The position numbers and the translations under genes are program-made. Below, in pieces: positions 34,601-38,532 of a stretch of 38,532 bases of DNA. The DNA lies in contig NZ_JAEULM010000015.1 of NCBI RefSeq assembly GCF_016793825.1, positions 1 through 38,532 on the forward strand, given 5' to 3'. The stretch is from Sphingopyxis sp. GTDB taxonomy: Bacteria > Pseudomonadota > Alphaproteobacteria > Sphingomonadales > Sphingomonadaceae. Within the stretch, counting starts at the first letter, position 1. Each line of letters begins with the position of its first letter. Under the pieces are notes generated by a model, which saw only the letters and a program-made list of their open reading frames with translations, searched no databases and had not been told where the DNA came from.

Positions 34601-34891
34601 GTCCCTGACGATGCCGAAGAAAGATAAGGATTCCGTCGCGCACGATGGTTAATGCGGCGTTAGGGCTTGGGCGCGCGACATTGGAACTGGTGTCGTCGGC
34701 CAGGGAAATTAGGACGACCTGTCACCCTTTCCGATCGGGATGCTTCGGGTCATTGGAGAGCCCGGTCTGACGCTCGTCTCATATTGAGCCAGTGTATGAC
34801 GCCTCTGGCGCGGCATTCGGCCGGTGCACATCCTTGACGCTATTGGGATTCGTCCCCAGAAATGGCTGTGCGTTCAGCGGAAGGGGTAGAG
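34601..34891. promoter_or_regulatory. Divergent region between BTLCP and glycosyltransferase genes
   Basis: About 290 bp between divergent genes, so promoters for both must lie here. I found no convincing -35/-10 pair, operator or riboswitch. GGAAGGGG near its right end is the Shine-Dalgarno of the glycosyltransferase gene. Confidence 0.35.
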
Positions 34892-36124
34892 ATGGCAACG
34901 TCAGATCGGGGAAAATTGCTACTCGTCATTCCCACGGTCGTCGAACAGTCGGGCCAGCATCTGCTACTTGACGGCGATTTTTCCAACAATGTCGAAGCGT
35001 ATCTGCGTGAGTTCGATTCGGTCACCGTTGCCTGCCCAGCGCGCAGGCAGACCGGCACCTTTCCGAGCACCAGGGATCCGGAAGATGTAGCCGGATCCGA
35101 ACGGCTAAATCTTATCGTCCTGCCCGAGCCTTATCGCGAGGACCGTTACATCGCCCGACGCGGTGAAGTGAAGAGGATACTGCGGGAGCAGATCGAGTCT
35201 GCGGACTATATCCTTATATCGCCGCACGCCGCCTTCGACTGGTCCACGCTCGCGGCCGAGATGTGTATCGATCTCAAAAAGAAATATAATATGGAGGCCG
35301 ACTGGAATCTGCCGCAAGTGACGAATTATATCTGGAGTCAGATGCCCTTTGGTCCGAACAAGCTTCGTAAGCTTGTCTGGCAAAAATATCATACGCCGAA
35401 GTATTTCCGCTGTCTGCGGAACAGCAGCCTCGCCCTTGTGCAGGGGGAAGACGTTTACAACGAATATAAGCGTATCGCGCCCAACATATTCCCGGTTCTG
35501 AACATCCAGGTCACCGACAAGGACAAGATCTCACACGAGAATCTCGCTCGCAAGACTGCCGCCGTTCGGCAAGGAGCTCCACTTAAAATTGTGTACGCTG
35601 GCCGCGCGGCCGAGATGAAAGGGCCGATGGAATGGCTTGGAGTGCTCGATATCCTGCGGGGCAAGGGTATCGAGTTCAACGCGACCTGGTTCGGCGGAGG
35701 GGAACTGCTGGACGAGATGCAAGGCGTCGTCCAGGATCGCGGCTTGACGTCCTGTTGCGAGCTGTCTGGAAATGCCGATCGCGAGGCCGTTTTTTCGGCG
35801 CTCCAATCGGCGGATATGTTCCTATTCTGTCACATGACGAAAGAGTCGCCCCGCTGCCTGGTCGAAGCGCTTGCTGCCGGCGCGCCGCTCATTGGGTTTG
35901 GGACGGATTATTCACGCAGTCTCGTTCGGCAAGCCGGCGGTGGAGCGTTTGTGGAGCGCGGCGATGTGGAAGGACTCGCCGAGATCGTCGAGCATTATGC
36001 GTTGAACCGCAACGAACTCGTCGATCTGATTGTGCAGGCCGCGGCAAGCGGTGATCGGCTTGATCGCGACACAGCCATCTCGGAACGAATTTCGCTAATG
36101 AAGCAATATCTGAAGGCCGACTGA
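34892..36124 (+). CDS. Glycosyltransferase, GT4-like (GT-B fold)
   Basis: 410 residues. The N-terminal half has a Rossmann start (KLLLVIPTVVEQSGQHLLLD). The C-terminal half is a clear GT1/GT4 nucleotide-sugar domain: YAGRAAEMKGPMEWL, TWFGGGELLDEM, LSGNADREAVFSAL, then MTKESPRCLVEALAAGAPLI with the conserved Glu pair. Such enzymes transfer a sugar from an NDP-sugar during polysaccharide or glycan synthesis in the cytoplasm. No other polysaccharide gene accompanies it here, so the product is unknown. The ATG at 34892 is chosen because GGAAGGGG stands about 6 bases upstream; an ATG at 34862 is less likely. Its codon use is slightly less GC-rich than that of its neighbours. Confidence 0.88.
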   Translation: MATSDRGKLLLVIPTVVEQSGQHLLLDGDFSNNVEAYLREFDSVTVACPARRQTGTFPSTRDPEDVAGSERLNLIVLPEPYREDRYIARRGEVKRILREQIESADYILISPHAAFDWSTLAAEMCIDLKKKYNMEADWNLPQVTNYIWSQMPFGPNKLRKLVWQKYHTPKYFRCLRNSSLALVQGEDVYNEYKRIAPNIFPVLNIQVTDKDKISHENLARKTAAVRQGAPLKIVYAGRAAEMKGPMEWLGVLDILRGKGIEFNATWFGGGELLDEMQGVVQDRGLTSCCELSGNADREAVFSALQSADMFLFCHMTKESPRCLVEALAAGAPLIGFGTDYSRSLVRQAGGGAFVERGDVEGLAEIVEHYALNRNELVDLIVQAAASGDRLDRDTAISERISLMKQYLKAD

Positions 36125-36176
36125 AACGTGGCTTGAGCATCGTCATCACGAGCTCGCGGCCGGGTTGCCTGTCGCG

Positions 36177-36209
36177 CCATCGCGCGACGCGGGCCATCGC
36201 GCGACGCGG
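36177..36209. repeat. Tandem duplication of a 16-bp unit
   Basis: CCATCGCGCGACGCGG occurs at 36177-36192 and 36194-36209, separated by one G, in the short gap after the glycosyltransferase gene. It has no coding role that I can see. Confidence 0.8.
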
Positions 36210-36326
36210 AGAGTCTTCAGCAGATCTTTGCTTTTAACAAGACGAGATGCCCCCGTGGAGGCCACTGCAAACCGGGCGTCACTGACGAGAAACGGGGAAT
36301 CCGCCCTCGGCGGTCTGGCCCAGATT

Positions 36327-36893
36327 TCAATGAGCCTTTACCCTGACTGCTCTACTACAATAGAGCCATGCCGCGCCGGCGACGATGAGAATGCCCAGAA
36401 GTTCCTGCATCATCCATAGGCTGAACGCCTTGAATCCCCGACCGAGCAGGTCGTCCAGATGATGAAATGACGCGGCCCGCAACAGGATGAAGAGGCCGAT
36501 GAAGCCGAGGCCGATCAGCGCGATGCGTACGGCGACGTGCGTGCCTCTCGTCAGCCAGAGCACCGCGATTCCAGCGAAAGCCGCGAAGACTGCCAAGCCT
36601 GCCACGAAGTAGTATTGCACCGTCCGGTGGATGGCATACCACCCATAAGCCTCCGCATTGGCGCGGCCGATCACGGTGAGAAGTGTCTGCAGGTCCAGAA
36701 GTTCGTTGATCCCGAGGAATATCATCAGGATGGCCGTGGCGCGCCAGAAGGCATGGTCGCGCCGTTCGCGTCTCAGCGACGCTTTCGAGGCGGCGGTTGC
36801 GGAAATCGCAGCGGCGATCAAATAGGCGAATACGGTCACCCAGTCGGCCATGTCGGCGTGTTCGATCGACGACAGATAGTCGCTAAACTGCAT
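36327..36893 (-). CDS. Conserved multi-pass membrane protein of unknown function
   Basis: 188 residues with about five membrane segments (WVTVFAYLIAAAISATAA near the start, ATAILMIFLGI, YYFVAGLAVFAAFAGIAVLW, IALIGLGFIGLFILL, and LLGILIVAGAAWLY). A conserved-looking loop, NELLDLQTLLTVIGR then GWYAIHRTVQYY, and RAASFHHLDDLLG recall a family of uncharacterised proteins that I have seen near exopolysaccharide genes in alphaproteobacteria. No enzymatic motif is evident. It is convergent with the glycosyltransferase. The family resemblance is from memory and is not verified. Confidence 0.75.
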   Translation of the reverse strand: MQFSDYLSSIEHADMADWVTVFAYLIAAAISATAASKASLRRERRDHAFWRATAILMIFLGINELLDLQTLLTVIGRANAEAYGWYAIHRTVQYYFVAGLAVFAAFAGIAVLWLTRGTHVAVRIALIGLGFIGLFILLRAASFHHLDDLLGRGFKAFSLWMMQELLGILIVAGAAWLYCSRAVRVKAH

Positions 36894-37257
36894 GGGGCGC
36901 CCGGAAGCGTGATGAAGTCGTCATCGATCAAGTATAGCCCGTGTCGCGGGCGGCGCCAGCCGGCACAGCCGTGGATATCGCGATCAGCGCCGCCATTCCT
37001 GAACGGTCAGGAAGAAACGCTGCCAAAACGGTTGATTGGCTTCTGAAGCAGGAATTCGAAAAGGAGTGGCGGAGGTTGTCCCCAACCGGGACTCCATTCA
37101 TCGGGTAGAGCGAGTTCCGTCGGATTATCAGGGCCTTGAGGGGATGTCGCCATTTGTAATAATGATTCGCGTTTTCCCGAATTTCGATTAAAAACAGTGA
37201 ATTCCGTAACAAAATAGCGAGTCGCGCGGATAGGTCGCCTTTTAGGAGGTATGTACG
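36894..37257. promoter_or_regulatory. Region upstream of the PEP-CTERM gene
   Basis: 364 bp between divergent genes. A perfect inverted repeat TTCCTGA (36996-37002) and TCAGGAA (37007-37013) with a 4-base centre is a possible operator or hairpin. The last 100 bp become AT-richer and end with AGGAGG, the Shine-Dalgarno for 37258. No sigma-54 -24/-12 pair, as used for some PEP-CTERM genes, was recognised. Confidence 0.4.
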
Positions 37258-37908
37258 ATGCGAAGCTTTGTGTTCAAAATTGCCGTAGCCGCGGCGGCGG
37301 TGGCTGCTCTTCCTGTGAGTGCCAATGCTGCCATTGTGATTGGATCGGTCACGCCCGGGACCGTGCCCTATACGGGGCCGCCGCCGACGTATGATTTCGA
37401 TTCGCTCTCTGCACCGGTTACGGGTGGCAAGGTCACCAATACATCGGTCTCCGGCGTGAGCGCGCAACCGCTCGGCAGCACGGGGAATTTCTGGACCGTT
37501 GGACCGACCGACGGCGCCACCGGGATCATGGACCTGACCTCGTTCGGCGACATTTATAATGTCAGCTTCATCTGGGGTTCGGTCGATTCCTATAACACCC
37601 TCGAGTTTCTCGATGCGGGCGGGGGGCTTCTCAAGAAGTTTACGGGTTCGGACATCTTCAATCCCGCAAATGGCGACCAGACTGCCCCCGACCTTAATCC
37701 CGTTGTCCGGTTCAACCTGACTGGCTCGGATGTAACGGCCTTGGCGAGGCTTCGCCTGACGTCGTCCAGCAATGCGTTTGAGACCGACAATTTCACGATC
37801 AACGCGGTGCCTGAGCCTGCCACCTGGGCAATGATGCTGCTTGGTTTCGGCCTCGTGGGCTTCGGCATGCGCCGCCGGCGTGAGTTTACCTCACCCTCAT
37901 TCGCCTGA
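37258..37908 (+). CDS. PEP-CTERM sorting domain protein (PEPxxWA type)
   Basis: 216 residues. A Sec signal peptide ends near VSANA (about residue 24). The exported middle (about 25-180) is beta-rich and polar, with no known enzyme motif (YDFDSLSAPVTGG, FIWGSVDSYNTLEF). The C-terminus has the full sorting signal: VPEPATWAMM, a hydrophobic helix (LLGFGLVGFGM) and the basic tail RRRR. The PEPxxWA form is characteristic of sphingomonads. Exosortase removes the tail during export, often linked to exopolysaccharide. No exosortase gene is in the window. AGGAGG sits 9 bases before the ATG, and an intrinsic terminator follows, so it is a single-gene unit. Confidence 0.92.
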   Translation: MRSFVFKIAVAAAAVAALPVSANAAIVIGSVTPGTVPYTGPPPTYDFDSLSAPVTGGKVTNTSVSGVSAQPLGSTGNFWTVGPTDGATGIMDLTSFGDIYNVSFIWGSVDSYNTLEFLDAGGGLLKKFTGSDIFNPANGDQTAPDLNPVVRFNLTGSDVTALARLRLTSSSNAFETDNFTINAVPEPATWAMMLLGFGLVGFGMRRRREFTSPSFA

Positions 37909-37930
37909 ATCGCGGCGAAGGTATCGGATG

Positions 37931-37957
37931 AAGGCGGCCCTCTGGGGTCGCCTTTTT
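37931..37957 (+). terminator. Rho-independent terminator of the PEP-CTERM gene
   Basis: AAGGCGGCC (37931-37939) pairs with GGTCGCCTT (37946-37954), with one G-T wobble and a 6-base loop, followed by a run of Ts to 37957. It begins 23 bp after the stop codon. Confidence 0.75.
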
Positions 37958-38118
37958 CTGTTGGGATGGGGCGCTCCGATCACTGTTGGACGGATATCTC
38001 ACAGGCGAAAGACAGCAAGATCTTTTCCATCGGGCGGCCACCAGGGGGGCTTTCTCGCGTCTGCTTTGGCCTTGTCGTTCAGATTGTGGGTGGCGAATTT
38101 TCGAAGCTCACCGGGCTC

Positions 38119-38391
38119 TTAGTCGCTGGTCGGTCGCATCCGGAGTCCCGTCTTCAACCGGTCGCGCAGCTTGTCGCATAGCGGGGTTACGAAAATCATG
38201 GCGATTGCAACGCCCGAACCAAGCCAGGCGATGTGCAGCATAGACGATCGATCGAAGGGACTCGCTACCGCCAGCAACGCCAACAGCGGAAAATGCATCG
38301 CATAGAGCGGGAAGGTCGCTGCGCCTGCAAAACGAATTCCGGCGATTGTGCGTCTGTGCGAGATGGTCCAGTTCTCGTGTCGATCGAACAT
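38119..38391 (-). pseudogene. 3' remnant of an acyltransferase-3 family gene, cut by an IS21-like end
   Basis: About 90 residues survive, carrying the C-terminal motif of acyltransferase-3 (OafA/ExoZ-like) membrane enzymes: RFAGAATFPLYAMHFPLLAL, another membrane helix (IAWLGSGVAIAMIFVTPLCD) and a basic tail. Intact members have ten or so helices and O-acetylate or succinylate surface sugars. The frame begins by chance with an ATG at 38391, next to the IS border at 38393, so the 5' part is lost or displaced. It should be inactive. Confidence 0.75.
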
Positions 38392-38392
38392 C

Positions 38393-38532
38393 TGCGGATT
38401 CCGAGGTGATCGCGCCCACCATTCCGAGGAATTCCCGCCCGGGATTCCGAGCTGATCCCGCCCACCGTTCCGATTAATGTCCGCCCACCCTTGGGGTGCG
38501 GTGCCTGATCGTTGGGACCATGCTTTCCGGCT
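38393..38532. mobile_element. Terminal part of a second IS21-like insertion sequence
   Basis: Starting TGCGGATTCC, four degenerate units beginning ATTCCGA or GTTCCGA recur at 38398, 38421, 38444 and 38467, an exact 23-bp period, each ending in a CCCGCC/GCGCCCACC-like motif. Multiple terminal repeats of this kind are typical of IS21-family ends. The sequence differs from the element at 1-138, so the two IS are different. The transposase lies beyond the window. Confidence 0.55.
38398..38489. repeat. Four tandem 23-bp terminal repeats of the IS
   Basis: Units start at 38398, 38421, 38444 and 38467. They share TTCCGA and a downstream CCGCCC or CGCCCACC core and probably bind the IstA-type transposase. 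Confidence 0.75.

Noticed and set aside
1-38532. The two terminal IS ends as one composite transposon around the locus
   Set aside because: The terminal repeats differ in sequence and period (24 bp versus 23 bp), so they are not copies of one element.

Overview
The window is high-GC DNA from an alphaproteobacterium, most likely a sphingomonad (Sphingopyxis/Sphingomonas-like). The best taxonomic clues are a PEPxxWAMM-type PEP-CTERM protein, the codon use, and the protein families present. No rRNA, tRNA or CRISPR array is visible. The dominant theme is cell-surface and biofilm biology: two complete type I secretion systems (T1SS), two large secreted substrates, peptidoglycan hydrolases, regulators and a LapG-like protease.

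Layout. 1-138: end of an IS21-like element that truncates a serine hydrolase of the beta-lactamase family (139-375, minus). 486-2520 (minus): ECF sigma factor, membrane anti-sigma factor and an unknown protein. 2788-4011 (plus, divergent from the sigma gene): redoxin-like/2OG-Fe(II) oxygenase fusion. 4060-4479 (minus): XRE regulator. 4639-11039 (minus): LuxR regulator, PrtD-like ABC exporter, HlyD-like adaptor and a POTRA-less Omp85 barrel, probably one operon. 11402-15450 (plus, divergent): TolC-type channel and a 729-residue protein made almost entirely of RTX repeats, followed by a good intrinsic terminator. 15921-16904 (plus): M23 peptidase. 16905-17347: AT-rich leader.

17348-32078 (plus): a 2926-residue LapA/BapA-like giant adhesin, then TolC, a LapB-like ABC exporter, a SleB-type cell-wall hydrolase and a LapC-like adaptor. 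The last four genes are joined by three ATGA start/stop overlaps. 32184-32921 (minus): NarL/LuxR-type regulator with a degenerate receiver. 33473-34600 (minus): BTLCP protease (LapG-like). 34892-36124 (plus): glycosyltransferase. 36327-36893 (minus): unknown membrane protein. 37258-37908 (plus): PEP-CTERM protein with terminator. 38119-38391 (minus): 3' remnant of an acyltransferase-3 gene cut by a second, different IS21-like end (38393-38532).

How it may work together (inference). The LapB/LapC/TolC exporter would secrete the giant adhesin. Its N-terminal module carries an Ala-Ala-Gly site at residues 109-111, at nearly the same place as the LapG cleavage site in Pseudomonas LapA, so the BTLCP protease encoded 7 kb downstream could release it. 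The c-di-GMP receptor LapD, expected in such a circuit, is not in the window. The PrtD/HlyD/TolC system would export the all-RTX protein. The SleB hydrolase coupled into the exporter operon, the M23 peptidase just before the adhesin and the POTRA-less Omp85 in the other operon are the unusual parts. They suggest an adhesin export locus that includes envelope-remodelling proteins.
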